Shown in pieces: positions 44,492 to 51,959 of a stretch of 51,959 nt of DNA. This DNA comes from Melioribacteraceae bacterium. GTDB taxonomy: Bacteria > Bacteroidota > Ignavibacteria > Ignavibacteriales > Melioribacteraceae. Below the pieces are notes generated by a model that saw only the letters and a list, made by a program, of their open reading frames with translations, searched no databases and was not told the DNA's origin. Within the stretch, counting starts at the first letter, position 1. The number at the start of each line of letters is the position of its first letter. A program made the translations under genes and the position numbers. The stretch spans positions 1-51,959 of the forward strand of contig JALNXG010000023.1 in assembly GCA_023230485.1 (NCBI GenBank). The letters run 5' to 3'.

Positions 44492-44610
44492 GGACAACTG
44501 TTCTTATGGTTACTCACTCTTCAACTTATGCAGAATATGGAAATAGAATCATCCATTTATTTGATGGAAGAGTAGTAACAGAAAACTTTAAAGAGGCTAT
44601 GCGTGTATAA
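44491..44610 (+). pseudogene. Remnant of MacB-type ABC transporter ATP-binding protein (C-terminal end)
   Basis: GTTVLMVTHSSTYAEYGNRI followed by IHLFDGRVV and ENFKEAMRV before TAA 44608-44610. This is the H-loop (VTH) and C-terminal end of MacB/LolD-like ATPases. It is fused directly to the transposase remnant, so a deletion removed the rest of both genes. No start codon or ribosome site for the fragment. Confidence 0.8.
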
Positions 44611-44707
44611 AAATAATATCTTCCTTAGACTAAGGAGAATGAAGTTTATTCCTTTAAAATATTATGGTATAATATAGTCTCAAATAAAAAGTTATTGGTG
44701 GGATAAA

Positions 44708-45502
44708 ATGTGGCGCATTACGACCCGTACTTTTATACTTCTCTTCTTTGTTATTACGAGCGCATCGTTCGCTCAACTTATTTCTATACCGATAAAGGTT
44801 AGTAATAATCACGGTGCTTATCAGCAATTATATATCGGGCTCGATCCTTCTGCAACCGATGGAATAGATGCATCTCTTAATGAAGCAGACCTCCCTCCAC
44901 TTCCACCTAATGAAATTTTAGATGTGCGGCTAAAGCTCCCTACTTCAGCTTACCAATATTCAACACGCGATTATAGATATTGTACAAATCCTCCTTTTAA
45001 TGCAGTTCTCACTTATGAAATTTTAATTCAGAGAGGAAAAGGAACTAGTGTAATAATTGAATGGACTTTCCCAAATGAAATTACTGCCGTTTTGAAAGAC
45101 CCCTTTGGTGGTATATTTATTAATCAAAATCTTTCGGGCAATAGTTCATACACTTTTACGAATGGGGATATTAATCGGTTGGAGTTAGTTGTTACCTATG
45201 ATATTAAGACTGATATAGAAGGAGAGAATAATAAGCCGAATAATTTCACACTTCTCCAAAACTATCCCAATCCATTCAATCCCTCTACAATAATTAAATT
45301 TGCGCTCCCTTATGAAGAGAGTGTTAAGCTAACGATCTATAATTCACTCGGAGAAAATGTGGTGGAATTAATCAATCACACGATCGAAGGTGGATTGCAC
45401 TCAGTCAGTTGGGATGCAAAATCATATCCGAGTGGAATATATTACTATACTCTTTCTGCAGGTAATTACACTGCGAGCAAGAAGTTAATACTGTTGAAAT
45501 AG
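44708..45502 (+). CDS. Exported protein with T9SS type-A sorting domain
   Basis: Unknown function. GGTGGGATAAA before ATG; signal peptide about 1-22 (TFILLFFVITSASFAQ). The 150-residue body (e.g. LYIGLDPSATDGIDASLNEA, LPPLPPNEILDVRL) is a beta-rich domain found in other Ignavibacteria-type T9SS cargo but without a known role. Sorting domain at about 178-264: LLQNYPNPFNPSTIIKFALP, SLGENV, YPSGIYYYTL, KKLILLK. Its stop codon lies in the 5' arm of a hairpin shared with the convergent gene. Confidence 0.85.
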   Translation: MWRITTRTFILLFFVITSASFAQLISIPIKVSNNHGAYQQLYIGLDPSATDGIDASLNEADLPPLPPNEILDVRLKLPTSAYQYSTRDYRYCTNPPFNAVLTYEILIQRGKGTSVIIEWTFPNEITAVLKDPFGGIFINQNLSGNSSYTFTNGDINRLELVVTYDIKTDIEGENNKPNNFTLLQNYPNPFNPSTIIKFALPYEESVKLTIYNSLGENVVELINHTIEGGLHSVSWDAKSYPSGIYYYTLSAGNYTASKKLILLK

Positions 45503-45534
45503 AGCAATATAATTTCGTGGTATTGCTCTATTTC
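45496..45534. terminator. Bidirectional hairpin containing two convergent stop codons
   Basis: GAAATAGAGCAATA (45496-45509) pairs perfectly over 14 bp with TATTGCTCTATTTC (45521-45534). The plus-strand TAG (45500-45502) and the minus-strand TAG (45530-45528) both lie in the stem, since both genes end in the same ...LILLK-stop. Confidence 0.75.
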
Positions 45535-46308
45535 AGTAAAATAAGTTTTATTGTTTGGGGATATTCTCCGGCAGTCATGCTACAAAAATAAATTCCACTT
45601 GGAAAATTCGTCCCATCAAATTTTACTTCATAATTACCGGGTATTATTTGTTTGCTTATAAGAGTTGAGACTACTCTTCCAAGTATATCATATATTTTCA
45701 GTTCGACGAAACTCTCTTCAAGTACATTATATTTAATTATAGTATTTGAGTTAAATGGATTTGGGTAATTTTGCGATAAATGGAATGACGAAAGAATTGA
45801 ATTTGTATAATTATATTCTGCTAAATCTGTTTTTAATTTATCCGCCCATTTATTGGCATCTTCGATCACCTTTTTCTTATCAAGTGTTTGCAGTACTCGG
45901 TCTTTCATTACAATTTTACCATTTCGGCTAATTTCATATTGCTAGTTGGGCAATGAGCCACGCCCACGTTTTTTCGGCGAGCAAATTTACATCAGTAGAA
46001 TCTAAACTAATACAATGTACCGAAATAGTTTTCTCGGTTAATAAGCCGATTTCATTAATAAATTGAGGAGGTCTCATGTTCCGTGCGTATAGCATATCAT
46101 TCACTTCCTTTTGAGTTTCCGAGAGGTGAATATGTATCGGGACGTTATATTTATCAAATAGAGTTTTTACTTTTTGGAGATTTTCTTGTGAACAACTGTA
46201 TGGAGAATGAGCAGAAATCGAAACACTTACTAAAGGATCACCCTTGTATTTATTGATTAAGTTTTCGGTAATGGATAAAGCTTCATCGTGAGTTGGCTGC
46301 TTCCGTTT
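45528..46308 (-). pseudogene. Remnant of MtaD/TrzA-type amidohydrolase joined to a T9SS sorting domain
   Basis: Read from 46308 downwards: KRKQPTHDEALSITENLINK, AHSPYSCSQENL, VPIHIHLSETQKEV, GLLTEKTISVHC, which are hallmark segments of 5-methylthioadenosine/S-adenosylhomocysteine deaminase-type amidohydrolases (with His ligands in HSPY and HIHLSE). A one-base loss in an A6 run (45969-45974) shifts the frame before NVGVAHCPTSNMKLA. The next 150 or so residues are missing; the frame then picks up the C-terminal end GKIVMKDRVLQTLDKKKVIE (starting about 45920) and runs straight into a sorting domain (LSQNYPNPFNSNTIIKYN to LILLK). The N-terminal third is absent. The 126-residue open frame 45908-45528 has no signal peptide. 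Confidence 0.78.
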
Positions 46309-46518
46309 CTATTTTCTGATGAGACTCCCCATTCCGTGATTGCATCATTTTAATATGCTCCTTTACTCGCATTTGTGAGTTACATTAATTACCAGTTTTT
46401 GTCTCATTAATTTTGGCAAGGAAGGATTCGTTTATAAACAGTAATCTCTTATGTATAAATAATAGTTGCTTTTTATGCCGTCATAAAGTATAATTAGATT
46501 AATATCGACAGGTTATTT
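46309..46518. other. Gene-free spacer
   Basis: The amidohydrolase similarity stops near 46308. The next 40 nt (TGATGAGACTCCCCATTCCG, 46316 on) look like a possible end of an IS3-type element but no partner repeat is visible. The rest is AT-rich leader of the histidine-kinase gene. Confidence 0.4.
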
Positions 46519-49140
46519 ATGGCATATTTACGGCGGCATCCTTTTATCCAGTATGCATTCTTAATTGCAACTATTTATTTTATTTTTGGATCTCTTTGGA
46601 TTCTTTTAACGGATAGCTTTGTTGAAAGTCTGAATTTAAGCTCTTCTGCATATACTTCTATATCTATTATTAAAGGTTGGTTTTTTGTACTCTCTAGTAC
46701 ACTCCTTATTTATTTACTAATAAGAAGATTCGAAAATAAAGTAACGACCAAGAACAGCCAATTAGAAAGTGAAATATCAGAAAGAAAAGCTACGCTTGAA
46801 TTATTAAAAGAATCGGAAAATTATAATCGACTTTTATTCAACAAATCACCTATTGGTCTAGCCCTATGTAAAATGGATGGAAAGCTTGTTGATGTAAATG
46901 ATTCATTTGCAAATATTATAGGTCGGTCAATAGATGAAACGCTAAATCTCACATATTGGGATTTAACCCCAAAATCATATATTGAAAAAGAATTAATGCT
47001 ATTGGAGAAATTAAAAAGTGACGGTTTTTATGGACCTTATGAAAAAGAATATAAACATAAGAACGGATCTCTAATTAATGTAATTCTTCGAGGACTTATA
47101 ATAGAAAGAAATGGTGAAAAATATATATGGTCTGCCGCTGAAGATATTACAAGTCGTAAACTGGCTGATGAAAAATTAAAAGAGACTGAAACAAGATATA
47201 GATCATTTTTTGATTTATCTAGAGATGGAATAATAATCTTCTCAGAAGACAAAAAAATACTTTCAATCAATAATGAGCTAATTAGAATAAGCCAATATTC
47301 TGAAAAGGAAGCAATGAATTTTTCATTTTCTATTTTATTCCCTGATGAAGATTCGGCAATCTCTTCAATTAGAATAAAAAAATTAATAAATGGAGAAGAT
47401 GTTTTTCCTTTTGAAGCAACATTAGTTTCTAAATCAGGAATTCAAATTCCGGTTGAGATTAGTGTTAATCTAATGAGAAATTTATATAATCTCGATTATG
47501 TATTTCAGGCAAATATTAGAGATATAGCTGAAAGGAAAAAGGCAGAACAAGAACTTTTCCATAATAAACAACTTTTGCAAGATATAATCGATTTTAGTCC
47601 CGTAGTTATTTATGTATTCGATATAGAAGGCAAATGTAATCATGTAAATAAAAAATTTCTTTCTTTATTTAAGAATGGGGAAACGGAATTTATAGGAAAA
47701 AAACGCGATGAATTTATGTTTCCATCGATTGCAGATCAGAATAGAAAAAATGATATTGCAGTTATTGAATCAAAAAAGACTTTAAGCTTCGAGGAAGAAA
47801 ATATTGAATCTGATGGAGTCCACTATTATTTAACCGAGAAATTTCCTTTAATTGATTCTCAAGGAAATGTTTATGCGGTAGGTAGTGTTTCAAATGATAT
47901 AACAGTTAGAATAAAAGCTGAATCCGAAATCAAATACTTAAATAATCGTCTTTATCTTTTAATAAATTCGATAAAGGAATTATCTTCTGCTCATACGCTA
48001 GATGAAGTACAAAAAATAGTATCCATTTCGGCACGCAAACTTACTGGGGCTGACGGGGCTACAATTGTTCTTAGAAAAGGAGAATATTGCTACTACGCTG
48101 ATGAGGATTCTATTGAACCCTTATGGAAAGGGAAATCTTTCCCAATCAATTCTTGCATCTGCGGATGGGCTATGTTGAATAAGCAACATGCTATTATAAA
48201 TGATATATATTTTGATGATAGAATTCTGGTTGAAATGTACAAACCAACTTACGTCAAAAGCTTAGCAATCGTTCCTGTAAATATAATTGAACCAATAGCT
48301 GCTATTGGTATTTATTGGAGTCAAAACTATACTCCAAACCAAAGAGAAATTCAGCTATTACAGACTTTAGCCGATGCTGCTTCGATAGCAATTCAGAATG
48401 TAAATTTATTGGATGAATTAGAAGTAAGGGTATCATTAAGAACTGCAGAATTGGAGAACGCGAATAAAGAATTGGAAAGTTTCAGCTATTCAGTCTCGCA
48501 CGATCTCAGAGCACCACTTCGGCATATTAGCGGATATGTCGAATTATTATCAAAAAAATTCAATGAATTATTGCCAGATAAAGGAAAAGAGTATTTATCA
48601 AATATTGCAGATTCAACTCATCAAATGAATGAATTAATAAATAATCTTTTAGAATTTTCGAGAACAGGAAGAATTGAAATAAAAAAAACAGAATTCAATA
48701 TGAAAAAACTTCTCGAAGAAGCATTTCAGATATTCCAAGAACAGATTACCGAAAGAAAAATTAGTTTAATAGTAGAGGAGCTTCCTTCTGTATTTGCTGA
48801 TAGATCTTTAATTAAATTAGTATGGATAAATTTTTTAAGTAATGCAATTAAATTTACACGTAATAATTCGACTACTACTATTGAGATTGGTTATTATAAT
48901 GAAAAAGATTATATAGTATTTTATATCAAAGATAATGGTGTGGGCTTTGATATGAGATACTCCGAGAAGCTATTTGGTGTATTTCAAAGATTGCATTCTA
49001 CTGAAGAATTTGAAGGTAATGGAATAGGATTGGCAAATATACAACGAATAATTCACAAGCATTTAGGTAAAATATGGGCTGAAGGGGAGTTAGGTATAGG
49101 TGCTGCTTTCTATTTTTCTCTCCCTATTAAAAAAGATTAA
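46519..49140 (+). CDS. Membrane sensor histidine kinase with three PAS domains and a GAF domain
   Basis: Autophosphorylating signal sensor. Two membrane helices at about 10-30 and 47-66 flank a short periplasmic loop, so sensing is mostly cytoplasmic. PAS1 about 95-215, PAS2 about 222-340 (each with a PAC end such as DIAERKKAEQE), PAS3 about 345-462, GAF about 475-630 (CICGWAMLNKQHAIINDI region), then HisKA with SYSVSHDLRAPLRHISGYVE (His about 662) and HATPase with N box FLSNAIKFT, G1 DNGVGFDM and G2 GNGIGLANI. The kinase core resembles phytochrome-type kinases but no chromophore Cys/PHY domain exists. No response regulator lies beside it; a Crp-like regulator follows 30 nt later. Confidence 0.92.
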   Translation: MAYLRRHPFIQYAFLIATIYFIFGSLWILLTDSFVESLNLSSSAYTSISIIKGWFFVLSSTLLIYLLIRRFENKVTTKNSQLESEISERKATLELLKESENYNRLLFNKSPIGLALCKMDGKLVDVNDSFANIIGRSIDETLNLTYWDLTPKSYIEKELMLLEKLKSDGFYGPYEKEYKHKNGSLINVILRGLIIERNGEKYIWSAAEDITSRKLADEKLKETETRYRSFFDLSRDGIIIFSEDKKILSINNELIRISQYSEKEAMNFSFSILFPDEDSAISSIRIKKLINGEDVFPFEATLVSKSGIQIPVEISVNLMRNLYNLDYVFQANIRDIAERKKAEQELFHNKQLLQDIIDFSPVVIYVFDIEGKCNHVNKKFLSLFKNGETEFIGKKRDEFMFPSIADQNRKNDIAVIESKKTLSFEEENIESDGVHYYLTEKFPLIDSQGNVYAVGSVSNDITVRIKAESEIKYLNNRLYLLINSIKELSSAHTLDEVQKIVSISARKLTGADGATIVLRKGEYCYYADEDSIEPLWKGKSFPINSCICGWAMLNKQHAIINDIYFDDRILVEMYKPTYVKSLAIVPVNIIEPIAAIGIYWSQNYTPNQREIQLLQTLADAASIAIQNVNLLDELEVRVSLRTAELENANKELESFSYSVSHDLRAPLRHISGYVELLSKKFNELLPDKGKEYLSNIADSTHQMNELINNLLEFSRTGRIEIKKTEFNMKKLLEEAFQIFQEQITERKISLIVEELPSVFADRSLIKLVWINFLSNAIKFTRNNSTTTIEIGYYNEKDYIVFYIKDNGVGFDMRYSEKLFGVFQRLHSTEEFEGNGIGLANIQRIIHKHLGKIWAEGELGIGAAFYFSLPIKKD

Positions 49141-49170
49141 TTATCTTAAAAGAAGAGATATAACTATAAT

Positions 49171-49752
49171 ATGTTTACGAGATTAAAAAAGCACATGCAG
49201 GAAAGAGTGAATATTACTGAAGAAGAATTTACTCTTGCAAAAACATATTTTGTTTCGAAAAAAATTAGAAAGAGGCAATATCTTCTTCAGGAGAGAGATG
49301 TTTGTAAGTCCTTAGCATTTGTATCTAATGGGGCACTTCGTTGTTATTCAACAAACGATAAAGCGGAAGAGCATATTATACAATTTGCCTTGGAAGGATG
49401 GTGGATCTCCGATCTTCAGAGTTTCTTGACAGGCAATCCGGCGGCAAATAATATTGATGCAATAGAAGATTCGGAACTACTCTTAATAGAAAAAAAATCA
49501 TACGAAATTCTTTGCAATACAATACCAAGATGTGAACAATATTTTAGAATTTTATTAGAAAAAACAAATAGTGCATCATTAAGGAGAATATCAGATCTGA
49601 TTGGTACGTTAGCAGAAGATCGATACCTAAAATTTATTGACACTTATCCGGAAATAGTACAGCGCATTCCTCAAAATCAGATTGCTTCCTATCTTGGGAT
49701 TACCCCTCAATCTCTTAGTCGTATCCGCAAAGAGTTATCTATTAAAAGATAA
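49171..49752 (+). CDS. Crp/Fnr-family transcriptional regulator
   Basis: cNMP-binding-type sensor fused to a winged helix. Residues 25-115 form the double-stranded beta-helix (QYLLQERDVCKSLAFVSNGA, IIQFALEGWWISDLQSFL); the classical cAMP-contact residues are not conserved, so the ligand is open. HTH near the end: IPQNQIASYLGITPQSLSRI. 193 residues, typical for the Bacteroidota short form. Gene is 30 nt after the histidine kinase, on the same strand; in related genomes this type often sits by YceI and pirin genes, and a YceI remnant and a pirin gene follow here. Confidence 0.88.
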   Translation: MFTRLKKHMQERVNITEEEFTLAKTYFVSKKIRKRQYLLQERDVCKSLAFVSNGALRCYSTNDKAEEHIIQFALEGWWISDLQSFLTGNPAANNIDAIEDSELLLIEKKSYEILCNTIPRCEQYFRILLEKTNSASLRRISDLIGTLAEDRYLKFIDTYPEIVQRIPQNQIASYLGITPQSLSRIRKELSIKR

Positions 49753-49878
49753 CTCCTGGATTGTCTTGTTTTTATTTATTAACCTATGTGAATGCAATCT
49801 GCTAATGAGCTTCGTATTTTTATATATAAAAATATTAGAAAAATTTAATATTTAAAGAACAAAATATGGAGAAATAAA
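49753..49878. other. Spacer before the YceI remnant
   Basis: AT-rich, with a small GTTATCT/AGATAAC inverted repeat at the end of the Crp-family gene (49737-49756 area). Nothing else recognisable. Confidence 0.4.
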
Positions 49879-49989
49879 TGGGGTTTAGCATAGAATGCAG
49901 CTTTAGAAACCGGCTGAGTTTTAGTAGATGATGAAGTGAAAATTAGCGCTGAAATTCAATTCGTAAAACAATTATCTGAAACAGTATAG
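49879..49989 (+). pseudogene. C-terminal remnant of a YceI-family protein
   Basis: One frame reads WGLA, stop, NAALETG, stop, VLVDDEVKISAEIQFVKQ, SETV, stop. This is the C-terminal end of YceI-like lipid-binding lipocalins (WNAALETGGVLVGDEVKI-type). Two in-frame stops and no upstream domain: dead. It lies between a Crp-family regulator and pirin, the usual place of a functional yceI in such clusters. The rest to 50111 is an AT-rich leader. Confidence 0.72.
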
Positions 49990-50111
49990 AGCTATTTATT
50001 AGAGTTTTAAAGAGAGAAGGAAACATTTCTTTCCTAACTTAAAATGAGAATGAATGATACTGATATAGAGAATCAAATGAATTTAAAAAAATTAAAAATA
50101 GGAATGGTAAA

Positions 50112-50837
50112 ATGGGAAATAAAATTTTACATAAAGCCGAAACTCGAGGGTATGCAAATCATGGATGGCTGGATTCATATCATACATTTAGTTTCGCAAA
50201 ATATTACGATCCGGAGCGAGTTCATTTTGGCACCTTACGTGTATTAAATGATGATACTATTGAAGCGGGTATGGGATTTGGTACTCATCCTCATGATAAT
50301 ATGGAGATTATAACTATTCCACTGGAAGGTGATCTCGCGCATAAGGATAATATGGGAAATGCGAGTGTAATAAGATATGGAGATGTACAGGTAATGAGTG
50401 CCGGCAAAGGTATCACACACAGTGAATTTAATAGTAATAGCGATAAGCGCACTAAATTATTACAGATATGGGTCTTTCCAAATAAAAGAGATGTAATCCC
50501 TCGTTACGATCAGATTACATTGAGTCAAGAAGATCGGCATAATAAACTACAACAAATCCTCTCGCCTAATGAGGATGATGAAGGTGTATGGATATATCAA
50601 AATGCTTGGTTCCATCTGGGAAAATTTGATAAGAATATTGAAGTGAAATATAACCGTAAATCCAAAGAAAATGGTATTTACGTTTTTGTTATAAGCGGAG
50701 ATATTTCTGTGGACGAACAAGAATTAAATGCACGTGATGGATTGGGAATAAGAGATACAGAAAGTATAATTCTTAAAGCGAATAACGATTCGGAATTTCT
50801 TATAATGGAGATACCTATGGAAAATAATATGACCTAA
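50112..50837 (+). CDS. Pirin family protein
   Basis: Bicupin metalloprotein; members act as quercetin 2,3-dioxygenases or redox-linked regulators. The pirin N-terminus is intact: HGWLDSYHTFSFAKYYDPER, FGTLRVLNDD, and the metal-site motif FGTHPHDNMEIITI (His about 59, 61 and Glu about 65) with GITHSEFN (His about 105). 241 residues matches YhaK-type pirins. GGAATGGTAAA precedes the ATG. Stands alone after the YceI remnant. Confidence 0.93.
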   Translation: MGNKILHKAETRGYANHGWLDSYHTFSFAKYYDPERVHFGTLRVLNDDTIEAGMGFGTHPHDNMEIITIPLEGDLAHKDNMGNASVIRYGDVQVMSAGKGITHSEFNSNSDKRTKLLQIWVFPNKRDVIPRYDQITLSQEDRHNKLQQILSPNEDDEGVWIYQNAWFHLGKFDKNIEVKYNRKSKENGIYVFVISGDISVDEQELNARDGLGIRDTESIILKANNDSEFLIMEIPMENNMT

Positions 50838-50948
50838 AATAACAGGGAAAATTATTCAATTAATAGAGAACTACACCTGTCGTTCAAGTAAAAGAGAATA
50901 AATAGAGAGTGAGTCTCAGAAGAAGTTAATGAAGCACAAGTAGATGAT

Positions 50949-50979
50949 AAAAAGCCTAAATATAATTTTAGGCTTTTTT
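50949..50979. terminator. Intergenic terminator between convergent genes
   Basis: AAAAAGCCTAAA (50949-50960) pairs with TTTAGGCTTTTT (50967-50978), loop TATAAT, with T and A runs on both sides, so it can serve both the pirin gene and the convergent membrane-protein gene. Confidence 0.85.
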
Positions 50980-51009
50980 ATTATTTATAAATCTCTTTAA
51001 TAACTCTAT

Positions 51010-51777
51010 TTAAACTTTAGAATTAGCATCCTCTTTTACAGTATTGAGAAATAACAGTCCCGATGCAGTCCAAAGAAATGCGAAAAAACCATTCACGGCT
51101 AATATTTCGGTCACCGAACTTTCGGGAGCGTATTGCATACCTGCAATAAGAGCTAAGGCCGAAATTATTAAATGAGAAAAAGCCATTATAAACAATACTA
51201 TTGCCATACCGCGAGGTTGAAGGCGAGTAACAATGGCACCTAAAGTGCCGATTGCGAGGACTCCCGGATATACCCAATTAATCGGATTATTTTCATTTCC
51301 TATTAATCCAACCGCAAGGTTAGACCAGATTAGAAAAAGACCTGAAAATACTGAAAGCGCAATCGCTGCTTTATAAGTGATATTGTTCACATTTTTTGAA
51401 GCCAGTCTATATGTAAAACTCGCTGTAAAAATTAGACTCCATGCAGCGAAAAAATCAAAAATGCTCCATTTCATTTCGTCCGAAATTATTTTGGCAGTTA
51501 AAGGAATAATGAGTAATAATGCGGATAGTAAGGCAGTGCTTAAGGCGTACTGTAATATACTTATAGGTTTTTTAATTATCGTTGATAATTCGCTTAACAT
51601 ATTTCCTCTTTTTTTAATATATAAATAATATCCTGTACCTACAATTACTATAAATAAAGGTACTGCACCCGGTTCGCTTTCAAACGTTATATTTAACACT
51701 AATAATAAAAAGCCGAAGAAAATTATTAGTAGCGAAATAAGGTTTTGCAATTTTATTTTATTTGATTGAGTGTCCAT
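51010..51777 (-). CDS. Polytopic membrane protein, unknown function
   Basis: No family recognised. 255 residues with seven or so hydrophobic helices (LISLLIIFFGFLLLVLNITF, AVPLFIVIVGTGYYLYI, ALSTALLSALLLIIPLTAKI, FDFFAAWSLIFTASFTYRLA, AIALSVFSGLFLIWSNLAVG and two more) and short loops. Its start lies 4 nt after the stop of a winged-helix regulator, so the two are almost certainly co-transcribed. Pairing of a small HTH protein with a polytopic membrane protein is common in Bacteroidota for membrane-stress or antibiotic-related modules, but the role here is unknown. Confidence 0.75.
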   Translation of the reverse strand: MDTQSNKIKLQNLISLLIIFFGFLLLVLNITFESEPGAVPLFIVIVGTGYYLYIKKRGNMLSELSTIIKKPISILQYALSTALLSALLLIIPLTAKIISDEMKWSIFDFFAAWSLIFTASFTYRLASKNVNNITYKAAIALSVFSGLFLIWSNLAVGLIGNENNPINWVYPGVLAIGTLGAIVTRLQPRGMAIVLFIMAFSHLIISALALIAGMQYAPESSVTEILAVNGFFAFLWTASGLLFLNTVKEDANSKV

Positions 51778-51781
51778 ATAA

Positions 51782-51959
51782 TTATTTTAGTGAATTAAGA
51801 AATTTTTCTAAAGTAATTAGATGATTATTAAATGCTTTCTTACCTTTTTCAGTTAAAAAATATTTAGTATTAGGTTTATTATTGATGAAAGATTTTTTGT
51901 CATTTATAAAACATACCTTTTGGAGCATTTTAAGATGAGTAGCAAGATTTCCATCAGTA
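51782..51959 (-). CDS. Winged-helix transcriptional regulator (N-terminus outside window)
   Basis: The visible 58 residues, TDGNLATHLKMLQKVCFIND to LEKFLNSLK, are the recognition helix and wing of an ArsR/PadR-like 'HTH_34' domain: T-D-G-N-L-(A/S)-x-H-L-K-x-L is the recognition helix and NNKPNTKYFLTEKGKKAF the wing. Stop TAA at 51784-51782, then 4 nt to the membrane-protein start. DNA-binding regulator of about 100 residues is expected. Confidence 0.82.
   Translation of the reverse strand, partial: TDGNLATHLKMLQKVCFINDKKSFINNKPNTKYFLTEKGKKAFNNHLITLEKFLNSLK

Noticed and set aside
46316..46345. IS3-type terminal inverted repeat
   Set aside because: TGATGAGACTCCCCATTCCG resembles such ends, but no matching second end or target duplication is visible.
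50044..50247. 67-codon frame overlapping the pirin start
   Set aside because: Out-of-frame shadow across the beginning of pirin, no similarity.
50838..50948. Gene remnant after pirin
   Set aside because: A few codons (EVNEAQVDDK-like after a frame change) look protein-like but are too short to assign.

Overview
The window looks like chromosomal DNA of an AT-rich member of the Ignavibacteria/Chlorobiota side of the Bacteroidota supergroup. The indications are several proteins ending in a type IX secretion (T9SS) sorting domain with the 'NYPNPFNP' signature, a PorV/PorQ-family outer-membrane protein, a TonB-dependent receptor with a carboxypeptidase-regulatory-like N-terminus, and a Bacteroidota-type promoter (TTTG-N19-TAnnTTTG-like) before the only tRNA. 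No rRNA, CRISPR array, intact transposase or integrase is visible.

Layout. (1) 0-3.7 kb, minus strand: SurA-like peptidyl-prolyl isomerase, RNase HIII and 6-phosphofructokinase (cut by the window start). (2) 3.8-12.9 kb, plus strand: an export locus with a TonB-dependent receptor, a 1161-residue T9SS-type cargo protein, a PorV/PorQ-like barrel and a 505-residue T9SS cargo closed by a strong terminator. (3) 13.0-18.2 kb: DEAD-box RNA helicase with a long GSR-rich tail, an ABC-F ATPase and an MFS exporter. (4) 18.2-25.5 kb: a GH128-like lipoprotein glycosidase, a membrane-anchored SGNH hydrolase with TPRs, a NodU/CmcH-type carbamoyltransferase with SxtJ and DUF5989 small membrane proteins, and a Tat-exported GH109-type NAD-dependent glycosidase. 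(5) 25.7-26.2 kb: a 40-bp tandem repeat, then tRNA-Ser(UGA). (6) 26.2-38.0 kb: two tandem cargo islands bounded by three copies of the tRNA-Ser 3' end. Island 1 is a TetR-controlled RND tripartite efflux pump. Island 2 carries two aldo/keto reductases, an exported DUF362 protein, an NTF2-like protein and an AraC regulator. (7) 38.1-46.3 kb: a mixed region with a wrecked histidine kinase, a PEGA lipoprotein, an operon of three exported hydrolases (two class-C beta-lactamase-fold paralogues and an S1/P1-nuclease/phospholipase-C-like protein apparently fused to an outer-membrane barrel), and gene debris (IS3 transposase, MacB-type ABC ATPase, MtaD-type amidohydrolase). (8) 46.5-52 kb: a multi-PAS/GAF histidine kinase, a Crp-family regulator, a YceI remnant, pirin, and a membrane protein behind a winged-helix regulator cut by the window end.

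The most unusual system is the pair of tRNA-Ser islands. The core repeat occurs at 26154, 32954 and 37994, and each copy is followed within about 15 nt by a different intrinsic-terminator-like hairpin. Both distal ends carry paired GG(A/T)CAC repeats spaced exactly 11 bp, with the inner one exactly 63 bp before the core. Neither island encodes an integrase. Promoter regions in both islands share a possible operator built on TTTTACAGTC. Together these suggest integrase-less, cargo-only elements mobilised in trans. Second in interest is the zinc-hydrolase/beta-barrel fusion at 42.2-44.0 kb.
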